From Cupriavidus sp. WKF15 (GTDB lineage: Bacteria > Pseudomonadota > Gammaproteobacteria > Burkholderiales > Burkholderiaceae): a DNA stretch of 64,000 nt. Under the pieces are notes generated by a model that saw only the letters and a program-made list of their open reading frames with translations, was not told where the DNA came from and made no database searches. The first letter of the stretch is position 1. Each line of letters starts with the position of its first letter. Of the stretch, positions 50,012 to 62,339 are shown piece by piece. Where the stretch lies: the NCBI RefSeq assembly GCF_029278605.1, contig NZ_CP119573.1, positions 2,170,001-2,234,000 on the forward strand, written 5' to 3'. Position numbers and translations under genes: made by a program.

Positions 50012-52232
50012 CATTGCCACGCACCTCCCCACCGGACCCGCTCCACGCGCTGGCAAGGCGCGCCGGCTTGCAGCCGCATTGGCTGGATGCCTGGGGCCGA
50101 CCGCAACAGGTCGCGGACGCGGCCCTGCGCCGCCTGCTGCAAGGCCTGGCGCTGGCCTGCGACACGTCTGCACAGTGCCGGGCCTCGTGTGCGCGGCTGG
50201 ACGCCGAGGATGCCGCCTGCGGCCTGCCCCCACTGCTTACGGCGGACCAAGGGCGGCCCATTGCCGTGCCGTGGCCGGAGATCGCGCAAGCGCGGCCGTA
50301 CCAGATCGAACTGGAAGATGGCGGGCGTTTCGACGGCACCGCGGAGCCCGCCGGGAACGGGACGCTGCGCCTTGCACCCATCGCCGCATGCGGTTATCAC
50401 CGACTGCATGTGGCAGACGCGCAGACCGTCCTGGCCGTTGCGCCGCCGCGCTGCTTCGGCGTGGGCGACGCCCTGCGCGCAGCCGGACGCGACGCTGCAG
50501 CAGTACGCTCCTGGGGCCTGGCCGTGCAACTCTACGGCCTGCGCCGCGGCGCGCCGACCGGCATCGGCGATCTCACGGCGCTCGCGCAGTGTTGCCATGC
50601 GGCCGCCAGCGAACAGGCCGACGCCGTGGCGGTCAATCCGCTCCATGCAGGCTTTGCCGCGATGCCGGAGCGCTACAGCCCCTATTCCCCATCGAGCCGC
50701 TTGTTCCGTAACCCGATTTACGCGGACCCCGCCGCGACGTTCGGGCAGGACGCCGTCGACAGCGCCATCGCGGCGCTGAATGCCGGCACGGCATTCGCGC
50801 AGCATGAGGCCCGTGCCGGGATCGAATGGGCTGAACTGTCGCGCCTGCGCCTGTCCGTGCTGCGGTGGCTGTGGACGCACCGCGAGCGGCTGCTGGCGCC
50901 CGCCGCGCTGGACGCGTGCGCCGCATTCCGCGCACGCGGCGGCACTGCGCTGCATGACCACGCCTGCTATGAAGCGATCCAGGCCAGCCGCCTCGGCGAA
51001 GCGGCCAACGGCATGAATGCCAACGGCGCCGCGGACTGGCGCTGCTGGCCGGTGACGCTGCGCTCGCCCGCCGATGCCGCCGTCGCCGCGTTCGCCATGG
51101 CGCATCCGCAGGAGATCGACTACCACGTCTTCCTGCAATGGCTCGCAGACGACGGACTCGCGCGTGCCGGGCAGGCCGCGCACGACGCGGGCATGGCGAT
51201 CGGCGTGATCGGCGACCTGGCGGTCGGCGCGGATCCGGGCGGCAGCCAGGCATGGTCGCGCCAGGCGGACATTCTGGACGGGTTCCATGCCGGCGCGCCG
51301 CCCGATGTCTACAACCCGCGCGGACAGGACTGGGGCGTGACGGTGTTTGCGCCACGCAGCCTGCGCCAGCGTGGCTACGGCGCCTTTATCGAGATGCTGC
51401 GCGCCAACCTGGCCCATGTCGGCGGCCTGCGTATCGACCACGTGCTCGGCCTGGCGCGCATGTGGCTGGTGCCGGCCGGCGCTTCGGCGCGCGACGGTGC
51501 CTACCTCGAATTCCCGCTGCAGGACTTGTTGCGGCTCGTGGCGCTGGAATCGTGGCGGCACCGCGCGATCATCATCGGCGAGAACCTGGGCACGGTACCG
51601 GCGCATCTGGACAGCGCGCTGGCCGCGCGCGGCGTACTCGGCATCGACGTGCTGTGGTTCGCGCGTGAAGCACCGGTCGCACAGGCCGATGCCGGCACCG
51701 CGCCCGAAGCGTTGGCCGCGCCGCCGTTCCTGCGCGCCGAGGACTGGCCCCGCCACGCTGTGGCCACCACGTCGACGCACGACCTGCCCACCGTCGCGGG
51801 CTGGTGGCAGGGACAGGATCTGGCCTGGCGCGAACGGCTGGGACTGCTTGGCCCGGCCGAAACCGCGCAGGATGCGCGCGCCGCGCGTGTGCGCGAGCGC
51901 ACGGCATTGTGGCAGGCGCTGTGCGATGCTGGCCTTGCCGGCGGCGACATGCCCGGTCCGGCACATCCGCCCCTTGACGCTGTGCTGGCCTGGCTTGGCC
52001 GCACCCGCACGCCGCTGCGCCTGGTGCCCATGGAAGACCTGCTCGGCGTGGCCGAACAAGCCAACCTGCCCGGCACCACGACCGGACACCCCAACTGGCA
52101 GCGCAGGCTCGATGCGGACGTGCGCCGGCTGTTCGAGTCGCCGGCCTTGCGCGCACGCGCCCAGGCGGTGCGCCAGGGCCGCCTGCCCGGTGCGCGGGCG
52201 GGCGCCGAGCCATCCAGATACGGAGGTCCCCC

Positions 52233-52236
<4 letters not shown>
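50008..52236 (+). CDS. malQ: 4-alpha-glucanotransferase
   Basis: 742 aa. GH77 enzyme: LRIDHVLGLARMWLVPAG with nucleophile near 476, ENLGTVPAHL with the acid near 524, and STHDLPTVAGWW near 591. The N-terminal domain of about 140 residues resembles the MalQ N-domain (ARRAGLQPHWLDAWGRPQQV). It disproportionates short maltodextrins so they can be used again by phosphorylase or TreY. Overlaps glgX and glgP by ATGA junctions. Confidence 0.95.
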
Positions 52237-54779
<2,543 letters not shown>

Positions 54780-54783
54780 CGCC

Positions 54784-54885
54784 ATGACTGTTCGACAAAG
54801 CAGCGCGCAGAGGCGCCACTCCGACCCGGCAACGGCGGGCCCGCAACGGGGCCGCGCCCTGCCGGCTACCATTATCAGGAGCTGA
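54784..54885 (+). CDS. 33-codon Arg-rich ORF between glgP and treZ, doubtful
   Basis: ATG at 54784, stop at 54883-54885 inside the ribosome-binding region of treZ. It reads MTVRQSSAQRRHSDPATAGP and continues basic. No clear ribosome-binding site of its own. It may be a short coupling ORF feeding ribosomes to the GTG start of treZ, or chance. Confidence 0.2.
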   Translation: MTVRQSSAQRRHSDPATAGPQRGRALPATIIRS

Positions 54886-54887
54886 TC

Positions 54888-56840
54888 GTGAACCTGCATT
54901 CGTTTTTCCTCGGTACCGGTGCCAGCTCCGCCACGCCCAGGCTGGCGCCGCTGGACAGCTTCTCGGCCGGCGCACCCCAGGCGCCCGCGGCCAACGACGA
55001 TCCGCACGGCTATGCGTTCGGCCCGGTCTGGCTGCCGGAGGGCCGCATCGGCTTCCGCCTGTGGGCCCCGGACGCCGCGCAGCGCGGCGAGTCGGTGCGG
55101 CTGGAGATCGCGGGCATGGGACCCGTGCGCATGACGCCAGGCGACGACGGCTGGTTCAGCGCGGTCGTGCCCTGCGGTGACGGCACGCGCTACTGGTTCC
55201 GGCTCGATGACGGCACCGCCTTCCCCGATCCTGCCTCGCGCTGGCAGCCGGGCGACGTGCACGGCCCCAGCGTTGCCTGCCAGCCCAGGGCCGCCACCTA
55301 TCCGTGGACCTGCCCGGACTGGCGCGGGCGGCCGTGGCACGAGGCCGTCATTTACGAGCTTCACGTTGGCCTGTGCGGTGGCTACGCGGGTGCCATGCAG
55401 CAACTGCAGCGGCTTGCCGCGCTGGGGTTCACCGCCGTGGAGCTGATGCCGCTTGCCGAGTTTCCGGGCACGCGCAACTGGGGCTATGACGGCGTGCTGC
55501 CGTTTGCGCCCGAATCCGGCTATGGCACCCCGGACCAGCTGCGCGCGCTGGTGGACCACGCGCACGGCCTCGGCATGATGGTGCTGCTTGACGTGGTCTA
55601 CAACCACTTCGGACCGGAGGGCAACTACCTGCACCACTATGCGAGCGCCTTCTTCCGCCAGGACCGGATGACGCCATGGGGGCCCGCCATCGACTTCCGC
55701 CGCCCGGAAGTGCGCCGCTTCTTTACCGAGAACGCACGCTACTGGCTGGAAGAGTTCCGCATCGACGGCCTGCGCCTGGACGCCGTGCATGCCATCGACG
55801 ACGAAGGCTGGCTGGCGGCGCTGCCGTCCGATCTGCGCGCGTGGCCAGGCATGGAGGGGCGCCATCTCCACCTCGTGCTGGAGAACGACGGCAACGACGC
55901 CGCGCGCCTGGCGGCCGGGTACGACGCCCAATGGAACGACGATGCCCATCATGCACTGCATGTCCTGCTGACCGGCGAGCAGGACGGCTACTATCGCGAC
56001 TACGCGGCCTGCGCCGGCCCGCGTTCGCCGCTGCGCCACCTGGCGCGCGTGCTGGCCGAAGGCTTCGCCTACCAGGGCGAAGTGTCGCCGTTCCGATCGG
56101 CCGCCGAAGGTTCGCGCGCCCCGGTCCGGCGCGGACAACCGAGTGGCCACCTGCCGCCCACGGCCTTTGTCGCCTTCCTGCAGAACCACGACCAGACCGG
56201 CAATCGCGCCTTCGGTGAACGGCTGGCGACCCTGGCCGATGCCGACGCGCTGCGCGCTGCGGTGGCGCTGCAGCTGTTATGCCCACAGATACCGCTGGTA
56301 TTCATGGGCGAGGAATGCGGGGCGCAAACGCCGTTCTACTATTTCACGAGCCATCCGCCGGAACTCGCCGAGGCCGTGCGCCAGGGGCGCAGGCAGGAAT
56401 TCGCCAGCGTGGCAGCCTTCGGCGACGACGCGCGGGCGCGAGAGATTCCCGATCCCAACGACCCGGCGACGTTCGAGGCCTCGCGGCCGCCGCTGGGCGT
56501 CGAGAACGACTGGACGCGCTACTACCGGCGACTGCTCGCCATCCGCCAGGAATGGCTGATGCACCGGCTGCCGCGCGCCCGCAGCGCCGGCGTCGACGTG
56601 CTGGGGCCGGCCGCGCTGCGCGCACGCTGGCGCCTGGGCGAAGGCGCATGCCTGTCGATCTGGCTGAACCTTGGCCGCGAGGCCGTGAGCTGCCAGCCGC
56701 CGGCGCCCGGCTATGCCATGCTTCACGAAACCGCCGGCGGCCACGCCGATGCCCTGGCTGGCGGTTCGCTGCCCGCGCTGAGCTGCATCGCCGTGCTGTC
56801 CGGCCAGGGCGAGCCAGGCCATGACGCCGGCACTGGCTGA
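54888..56840 (+). CDS. treZ: Malto-oligosyltrehalose trehalohydrolase
   Basis: 650 aa from a GTG at 54888 with AGGAG upstream. GH13_10: CBM48-like N-domain (IGFRLWAPDAAQRGESVRLE), IYELHVGLCGGYAGAMQ, nucleophile in LRLDAVHAIDDEG near 296, acid in LVLENDGNDAARL near 331 and FLQNHDQTGNRAFGERL near 434. It frees trehalose from maltooligosyl-trehalose made by TreY. It overlaps treY by 20 bp. Its glucan product of shorter chains returns to TreY. Confidence 0.96.
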   Translation: MNLHSFFLGTGASSATPRLAPLDSFSAGAPQAPAANDDPHGYAFGPVWLPEGRIGFRLWAPDAAQRGESVRLEIAGMGPVRMTPGDDGWFSAVVPCGDGTRYWFRLDDGTAFPDPASRWQPGDVHGPSVACQPRAATYPWTCPDWRGRPWHEAVIYELHVGLCGGYAGAMQQLQRLAALGFTAVELMPLAEFPGTRNWGYDGVLPFAPESGYGTPDQLRALVDHAHGLGMMVLLDVVYNHFGPEGNYLHHYASAFFRQDRMTPWGPAIDFRRPEVRRFFTENARYWLEEFRIDGLRLDAVHAIDDEGWLAALPSDLRAWPGMEGRHLHLVLENDGNDAARLAAGYDAQWNDDAHHALHVLLTGEQDGYYRDYAACAGPRSPLRHLARVLAEGFAYQGEVSPFRSAAEGSRAPVRRGQPSGHLPPTAFVAFLQNHDQTGNRAFGERLATLADADALRAAVALQLLCPQIPLVFMGEECGAQTPFYYFTSHPPELAEAVRQGRRQEFASVAAFGDDARAREIPDPNDPATFEASRPPLGVENDWTRYYRRLLAIRQEWLMHRLPRARSAGVDVLGPAALRARWRLGEGACLSIWLNLGREAVSCQPPAPGYAMLHETAGGHADALAGGSLPALSCIAVLSGQGEPGHDAGTG

Positions 56841-59499
56841 CCCGACGCTTGAGGCCGCCGCACGGCTGCCCCCGCGCGCGACCGCGCGCCTGCAGCTGCA
56901 GCCCGGTTTCACGCTCGCGGACGCTGCTGCGATGGTTGCCTACTATGCCGCGCTCGGTGTGAGCCACCTTTATCTTTCCCCGATTTGCGAGGCGCGTCCG
57001 GGCTCCACGCACGGCTATGACGTAACCGATTTCACGCGCGTGCGCGACGAGCTTGGCGGCGAGACCGCGCTGCGTGTCCTGGCACAGCGCGCGAGGGACG
57101 CCGGTCTGGGGCTGGTCCTGGACATCGTGCCCAACCACATGGCCGCCGACCCCACGCACAACGCGTGGTGGCGGGATGTGCTGGCGCGCGGGCAAGACAG
57201 TGCGCATGCCGCAAGTTTCGATATCGACTGGCAGCCCCCCGACCCGAGCCTGCATGGCAAGGTGCTGGAGCCCGTGCTCGGCCACCCGTACTGGGAAACG
57301 CTGGCGCGCGGGGAGTTGCGCGTGGTGCCGGACGCCGCTGGTGATGCCGCAACGCTGCGCTACTTCGGGCATGACTTTCCGCTTGCCCCGGACCCCCTGC
57401 TACGCCATGCCGCGGACCACCCGGACTGGTTCGATGGCACCCACGACGCCGGCCGCGCGCACCTGCATGCCTTGCTGGAACACCAGCACTATCGCCTGGC
57501 CTGGTGGCGCACGGCAGCGACCGCGCTCAACTGGCGACGCTTCTTCGAGATCAGCGACCTGGTCGGCATGCGCCAGGAAGATCCGGCGGTATTTGCCGCC
57601 ACGCATGCGCTGGTCTTCCGCCTGCTGCGCGAAGGCATCGTCGACGGCGTGCGGGTGGACCACGTCGACGGCCTTGCCGATCCGGCGGCCTACTGCCGGC
57701 GACTGCGCGCCTGCCTGGACGAGCATGCGGCCCATCGGCCATCGGCGCCCTTCCGGCCGCGCCCATGGCTGCTGGTAGAGAAGATCCTGGCCCCGGGCGA
57801 GGCGCTGCCGGCGGACTGGCGGGTCGACGGCACCACCGGCTATGACTTCATGGACCAGGTCGCAGCCGTGCTGCACAGCGAGGCCGGCGCCAAGCCGCTG
57901 GCCGCCCTGTGGCGGCAGGCCGGAGGCCGCCCCGCCAGCTACCAGGCCGCGCTGGCCGAGACGCGCGGCCTGATCCTGCGGCATCACCTCGTCACCGAAT
58001 TCGAAGGCGCCTGCGCCCGGCTGCACGCTTGCGCCGCTGCCGATCCTGCCACGCGGGACCTGACGCGGCCAGCGTTGCGCCGGGCGTTGGCCGCGTTGCT
58101 GGTGGCCGTGCCCGTTTACCGGACCTACCTGGATGGTGCCCCTGCGCGCCGCGACGCGGCCGCCCGCCACGCCGAGCAGGCCATGCTGGATGCCGCGGCC
58201 CGCAGCGCCCGCGCCACGCTCGCGCCGGAACAGGCGGCCGCACTCGACTTCATCCAGGCCTGCCTGCACACGCCAGAGGCGGATGCCAGCGCGCCGGCAC
58301 AGGCCCGGCGCCGCGTGCAGCAACTGATGCCGGCGCTGGCCGCCAAGGCCGGCGAAGACACGGCGTTCTACCGCTACGGAGCGCTGCTGTCGCGCAACGA
58401 GGTCGGCAGCCATCCGGCCGTGCTGGCGCTGTCGCCGGCGGGCTTCCATGCCGCCATGGCAACGCGGCACCGGTCTTTTCCCCAGGCGATGCTGGCCACC
58501 GCCACCCATGACCACAAGCGCGGCGAGGATGCGCGCATGCGCTTAGCGGTATTGAGCGAGCTGCCGCAGCAATGGGCCGTGGCGGTGCACGCGTGGGAGG
58601 TCGACGGCGCGCGCTTGCTGGCTTCGCTGCCCTGCGCCCCTGACGCGGCCGACAGGCTGATGCTGTACCAGACTCTGCTGGGTGCGTGGCCGATGCAGCG
58701 CGACGCGCTGGCGCAGGACGAGGCGCTGGCGGCATTCCTGGCGCGCATCGGCCAATGGCAGCGCAAGGCCATTCGCGAAGCCAAGCTGCATGGCAACTGG
58801 ACCATGCCGGATGCCGCTTACGAAGACGCGTGCGAAACGTTCCTGCGCGGCCTGGCGACGGGCTGGCCACAGGGCGGCCTGCTCGCCCGGATCGGCCAGT
58901 TCGTGCAGCGCGTGGCCGCGGCCGGGGCCATGAACAGCCTCGCGCAAGCCATGATCCAGCTAACGGCGCCCGGCGTACCCGACCGGTACCAGGGTTGCGA
59001 AGACTGGGACCTGAGCCTGGTCGACCCCGATAACCGCCGCCCGCCCGACTACCAGCGCCTGCAAGCGCAACTGGACTGCCACGCCGGCTGGGCCGAATGG
59101 CTGGCATGCTGGCGGGACGGGCGTGTGAAGCAACAGCTCGTGCGGCATGCGCTGGCTGTGCGCCGCGCGCACGAAGCGCTGTTCCGCCAGGGCGACTACC
59201 GGCAGCTCGCTGCAGAAGGTCCTCTTGCGGAACATGTACTCGCGTTTGTGCGGACGCTCGGAGCGCAGCAAGCGTTGACGGTGGTCACTCGCCTGGGCGC
59301 GGCGCTCGTCGGCCAGGAACTGCCCCGGGTTGTGCCGGCCCGCTGGGGCAACACCGTCATCGACGCCGGCGCGCGCCAGTCAGGCGGCTGGGTAGAGGCG
59401 CTGACGGGCCAGACAATCGCCGCAGGACCGGATGGCAAGCTGCCTGTCTGCGAGGTATTGGCCCTGCTGCCCGTCGCACTGCTGCTGCGGCAGGGTTAG
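56821..59499 (+). CDS. treY: Maltooligosyl trehalose synthase
   Basis: 892 aa, starting inside the end of treZ. GH13_26: TARLQLQPGFTLADAAAMV, SPICEARPGSTHGYDVTDF, nucleophile in VRVDHVDGLADPAAY near 279, acid in LLVEKILAPGE near 320, DGTTGYDFMDQV, and ATHDHKRGEDARMRLAVLSE near 563. It turns the reducing-end linkage of maltodextrins into a trehalose unit. Last gene of the eight-gene operon; no hairpin terminator is evident before the converging gene 13 bp away. Confidence 0.96.
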   Translation: MTPALADPTLEAAARLPPRATARLQLQPGFTLADAAAMVAYYAALGVSHLYLSPICEARPGSTHGYDVTDFTRVRDELGGETALRVLAQRARDAGLGLVLDIVPNHMAADPTHNAWWRDVLARGQDSAHAASFDIDWQPPDPSLHGKVLEPVLGHPYWETLARGELRVVPDAAGDAATLRYFGHDFPLAPDPLLRHAADHPDWFDGTHDAGRAHLHALLEHQHYRLAWWRTAATALNWRRFFEISDLVGMRQEDPAVFAATHALVFRLLREGIVDGVRVDHVDGLADPAAYCRRLRACLDEHAAHRPSAPFRPRPWLLVEKILAPGEALPADWRVDGTTGYDFMDQVAAVLHSEAGAKPLAALWRQAGGRPASYQAALAETRGLILRHHLVTEFEGACARLHACAAADPATRDLTRPALRRALAALLVAVPVYRTYLDGAPARRDAAARHAEQAMLDAAARSARATLAPEQAAALDFIQACLHTPEADASAPAQARRRVQQLMPALAAKAGEDTAFYRYGALLSRNEVGSHPAVLALSPAGFHAAMATRHRSFPQAMLATATHDHKRGEDARMRLAVLSELPQQWAVAVHAWEVDGARLLASLPCAPDAADRLMLYQTLLGAWPMQRDALAQDEALAAFLARIGQWQRKAIREAKLHGNWTMPDAAYEDACETFLRGLATGWPQGGLLARIGQFVQRVAAAGAMNSLAQAMIQLTAPGVPDRYQGCEDWDLSLVDPDNRRPPDYQRLQAQLDCHAGWAEWLACWRDGRVKQQLVRHALAVRRAHEALFRQGDYRQLAAEGPLAEHVLAFVRTLGAQQALTVVTRLGAALVGQELPRVVPARWGNTVIDAGARQSGGWVEALTGQTIAAGPDGKLPVCEVLALLPVALLLRQG

Positions 59500-59512
59500 C
59501 ACGACACGCCCG

Positions 59513-60088
59513 TTACAAGGTCGGCGCTGCGCCCGGAGTCCGACGCCCGGCGATCGGTATCAGCGGCCTGGCGGTATTGGCCTGCGTAGGCGACGCGCCC
59601 TGTTCCTGCGGCAGGTAGGGGCGAATCACCAGCGCCACATAGTCGTCTTCCTTCGGCGTCACGACGATGTACGCCAGGCCCGACATGACCAGGCCGACCT
59701 CGCCCAGTTCCGTCGATATCCGGGCGACGATAAAGCGTTGCAGCAAACGGGGATCGATCGAATTATCGATGGCCAGCGCAGCCGTACAGATGGTCAGGAA
59801 GCAGCGCTCCAGCTCCTGGCAGACCACCACGACTTCGTCCAGCGCGTAGCCGGACTGGCTCGCGCGCACCAGCACCGATACGCCGGTGCTTGGTGCTGCC
59901 CGGTGCCAGCCCGACTTGGCCTTGAAGGACGGCAGGGTCAGCCCCGAGCCCGTGTCGTGGGCCACGGTATTGAAGCGCTGTGAAAAGTCCGTCGGCGTCA
60001 TGGCAAGCAATTGCCGCTCCACGGGTGTCGAAGACACTGCCACGGACGAGGCGAGGACGAGGGAAGACAGGACGGCGGCCAGATTCAT
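59513..60088 (-). CDS. Exported hypothetical protein
   Basis: 191 aa from the ATG at 60088 (GGGAGGAAGCT upstream). Signal peptide of about 18-20 residues (MNLAAVLSSLVLASSVAVSS). The mature chain has TPTDFSQRFNTVAHDTGSGL, two cysteines in QELERCFLTICTAALAID that could pair, and a C-terminal YIVVTPKEDDYVALVIRPYL. No family recognised. Convergent with treY. Confidence 0.7.
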   Translation of the reverse strand: MNLAAVLSSLVLASSVAVSSTPVERQLLAMTPTDFSQRFNTVAHDTGSGLTLPSFKAKSGWHRAAPSTGVSVLVRASQSGYALDEVVVVCQELERCFLTICTAALAIDNSIDPRLLQRFIVARISTELGEVGLVMSGLAYIVVTPKEDDYVALVIRPYLPQEQGASPTQANTARPLIPIAGRRTPGAAPTL

Positions 60089-60425
60089 AGCTTCCTCCCA
60101 ATCGGTGAGCCGCTCCCCCCGGCCGGCTGCCAGGACGCCACCCCGCGCGGTCCCAGGCCAGCATCTTTCTTCACTATAGACGTGGCTGAACGCAAGTGCC
60201 GCGCCACACAACACGGCGCCGGTGCCCCCGGACCATCGCCCTTGCGCACGCAATCCCCGCTCCAGCGTCGGCCCATGCAGTTTCTTCAGTCGCGGTAAAA
60301 AGTACTGCACCGCTGATCCGGTTGCGCCACATGGCCGCACGCGCGACCGTCCAGGCCGCGGGAACGAAGCTTGCGGTGATATCTGCAAGGGCCGGCCCGG
60401 CCGGCGCAATCCGGAGGACACCGCC
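60089..60425. other. 337-bp divergent intergenic region
   Basis: Promoters for the exported protein (leftward) and the BON protein (rightward) should lie here. GC-rich inverted segments occur near 60390-60405 (GGCCGGCCCGGCCGG). I see no gene and no clear operator. Confidence 0.4.
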
Positions 60426-60806
60426 ATGAACACTCGCGTGCGCGCCAAGCTTGCATCCACGGCGCCAGCCGTGGCAGCCGCGCTGCTGTTCGCCGGCAGC
60501 GCTATCCACCCTATCCATGCCGCTCCCACGGATCCGGTCCCGGCGCCGTCATCGCCAGGCCGCACCGCCGAGCCGCGCGATACCCAGGCCGGCAGCGACC
60601 GTGCCATCACGACCGAAGTCCGGGCGCGCCTGGCGTCGAGCCGGGGCCTGGACCCGGCCAGTATCCGGGTCAGCACGACCGACGGCGTGGTACGACTGGA
60701 AGGCACTGTGCGCGATGACGCACAACGGGCGCGTGTGATGGACATGGCGCGCAGTGTTCGCGGCGTGACCGCGGTGTCCGACGAACTGAAGGCCCGTACC
60801 GACTAG
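60426..60806 (+). CDS. Periplasmic BON-domain protein (OsmY-like)
   Basis: 126 aa; ATG at 60426 after CCGGAGGACACCGCC. Signal peptide residues 1-32 (AAALLFAGSAIHPIHAAP). Single BON domain: SDRAITTEVRARLASSRGLD, IRVSTTDGVVRLEGTVRDDA, VMDMARSVRGVTAVSDEL. OsmY of E. coli has two such domains and protects against osmotic stress. The position next to the trehalose/glycogen operon fits a stress role. Confidence 0.88.
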   Translation: MNTRVRAKLASTAPAVAAALLFAGSAIHPIHAAPTDPVPAPSSPGRTAEPRDTQAGSDRAITTEVRARLASSRGLDPASIRVSTTDGVVRLEGTVRDDAQRARVMDMARSVRGVTAVSDELKARTD

Positions 60807-60830
60807 CCAGGATTCAGGAGGCCAAGGCAA

Positions 60831-61049
60831 ATGAGCACGCACCGCCAGCATGAGCATGACAATCAGCGCGACCTGAAGCGGACTTCACACAAGGGACCCG
60901 ATGTCGACCACGAGCGCGGCAAGCCCGGCCGCGAGCCCCGCCGCGACGTGGAGCGCGAACACGACACTCCCGACGAGAACGGCGAGCCGCCATCGGTACG
61001 CCGCGGCGGCGACCCCGAGGCCACTGAGCCGCCGGTCGAGAACACCTGA
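60831..61049 (+). CDS. Highly charged small hypothetical protein
   Basis: 72 aa; the start follows AGGAGGCCAAGGCAA. Rich in Asp, Glu, Arg, His and Pro (DVDHERGKPGREPRRDVERE) with no hydrophobic segment, so intrinsically disordered. It sits 24 bp after the BON gene on the same strand. No family known to me; similar composition to hydrophilin-type stress proteins. Confidence 0.55.
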   Translation: MSTHRQHEHDNQRDLKRTSHKGPDVDHERGKPGREPRRDVEREHDTPDENGEPPSVRRGGDPEATEPPVENT

Positions 61050-61076
61050 ATGTCTGAATGGCAACAGGAGAGCAGG

Positions 61077-61460
61077 ATGAGCAAGACCGTACGCACCGGG
61101 GGACGCGCAGACAGGCGCGCGTCCGCGGCTTCGCGGCCGCAAGCATCGGCCCCGTCAACGCGCAAGCGTAACGGTGAACGCCAGCGCAGCGACGCCCGCA
61201 GTGCCGCGCAGGCCACCGGTGGCAACGTGCCCAGCACGCTGGACCCGGACCTGACCGAGCCGGCAAAAGATATCGATGACGAACTGGCGCAGATCGAACG
61301 CGAGCGTCACGAGTCGCCTGATGAAGAGCTTCCCGAGGAAGCGATCAACGAAGATATTGAGCGGGCGGCCGAGCGCCTGCCCGCCGACGTGCCGGTCGAC
61401 AAGGCCGATCGCACCGACGAGCGCGAGGAGCGTCCGCCTCCTCCACCGAAGTTCAGATAG
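61077..61460 (+). CDS. Disordered charged protein
   Basis: 127 aa from the ATG at 61077, preceded by CAGGAGAGCAGG; an ATG at 61050 adds nine residues without a site of its own. The first half is basic (Arg, Ser, Ala) and the second half acidic, with IDDELAQIERERHESPDEEL and ERPPPPPKFR at the end. A nucleic-acid-binding or hydrophilin-like role is possible. Third gene of the small group beginning at 60426. Confidence 0.55.
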   Translation: MSKTVRTGGRADRRASAASRPQASAPSTRKRNGERQRSDARSAAQATGGNVPSTLDPDLTEPAKDIDDELAQIERERHESPDEELPEEAINEDIERAAERLPADVPVDKADRTDEREERPPPPPKFR

Positions 61461-61492
61461 CTCCGCGCGACACATCCGACAAATTCAAACGA

Positions 61493-61519
61493 CACCGCCC
61501 CGGCATTGCCGGGGCGGTG
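61493..61519. terminator. Perfect 12-bp stem-loop between converging genes
   Basis: CACCGCCCCGGC-ATT-GCCGGGGCGGTG, a very stable hairpin 33 bp after one stop and 29 bp before the converging one. No T-run follows on either side. Probably a bidirectional terminator. Confidence 0.65.
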
Positions 61520-61547
61520 CTGTGACACGGGCGGCCTACTCCTCCGT

Positions 61548-62234
61548 CTACTCCGAGGCCAGCATGCCATAGCGGTGGACGTGGATATGATTGAGCACCT
61601 CGCGCACGCCAAACACTGACTCGGCAATGTCCTCGATCTCGTACTTGCTGCGCCGGTCGTTCACCGTGCCTTCCATCGTCACCACGCCGTCGCGCACATG
61701 GACCGTCACCTCGCTCACATCGAGCCCATGTTCGTGCGCCAGCCGCGTGCACACATCGTCCTCGATACGGTCGTCCGCGCGGCGATAGTTGCGCGGCCCT
61801 TCGCTGCGGCGGTAACCGGCATGGCCGCGGCCATAACCGCGCTCGCGTTCTCGTTGTTCATCCAGGCCATACATGGGATAGCGCCCCGGCTCACGACGCG
61901 GATCGGGGCGCCCGTCGCCGGACCGCTCTTGCCGGGAAGACCCGGAGGCGGGCCAACGCCACTCTTCGACATAGAGCCCCATCCATTCCTCGTCGGGCCC
62001 CCTGTCCTGCCCGCCCCAGGTGCCGCGCCCGATTTCGCGTGGCAGTCGTTCTTCGGGATTGCCGTGGCGGGCCGAGAGATGGCGCATGCGTTCGGTGCGC
62101 TCGTGCGCCGGCAAATCGCTGTAGCCCTGCTCATTGCTGCCGTACTGGCGCTGGGGCGGCCTGCGCAGGTATTCGTCGTCGCCGCGCGGATAGTCGTCAT
62201 CACGGCGACGATCGGAATAGTCGCTTCGTCTCAT
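61548..62234 (-). CDS. BON-domain protein with long charged N-terminus
   Basis: 228 aa from the ATG at 62234 (AAAGGAGATCACCCC). The first ~155 residues are Arg/Asp/Gly/Tyr-rich and repetitive (RRDDDYPRGDDEYLRRPPQR), and the C-terminal BON domain has DDRIEDDVCTRLAHEHGLDV, VRDGVVTMEGTVNDRRSKYE and SVFGVREVLNHIHVHRYG. No signal peptide. Same architecture and closely similar BON domain as the protein at 36336-36887, so the two are paralogues. Confidence 0.85.
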   Translation of the reverse strand: MRRSDYSDRRRDDDYPRGDDEYLRRPPQRQYGSNEQGYSDLPAHERTERMRHLSARHGNPEERLPREIGRGTWGGQDRGPDEEWMGLYVEEWRWPASGSSRQERSGDGRPDPRREPGRYPMYGLDEQRERERGYGRGHAGYRRSEGPRNYRRADDRIEDDVCTRLAHEHGLDVSEVTVHVRDGVVTMEGTVNDRRSKYEIEDIAESVFGVREVLNHIHVHRYGMLASE

Positions 62235-62339
62235 GGGGTGATCTCCTTTGCCTCGCCGCGGGCGCAATGGCAATGATTTCAAGCAGCGGTAAGAACGACC
62301 GCGTGACGCGGCGACGCGTCAGCGGCTGTCCATGGCTGC

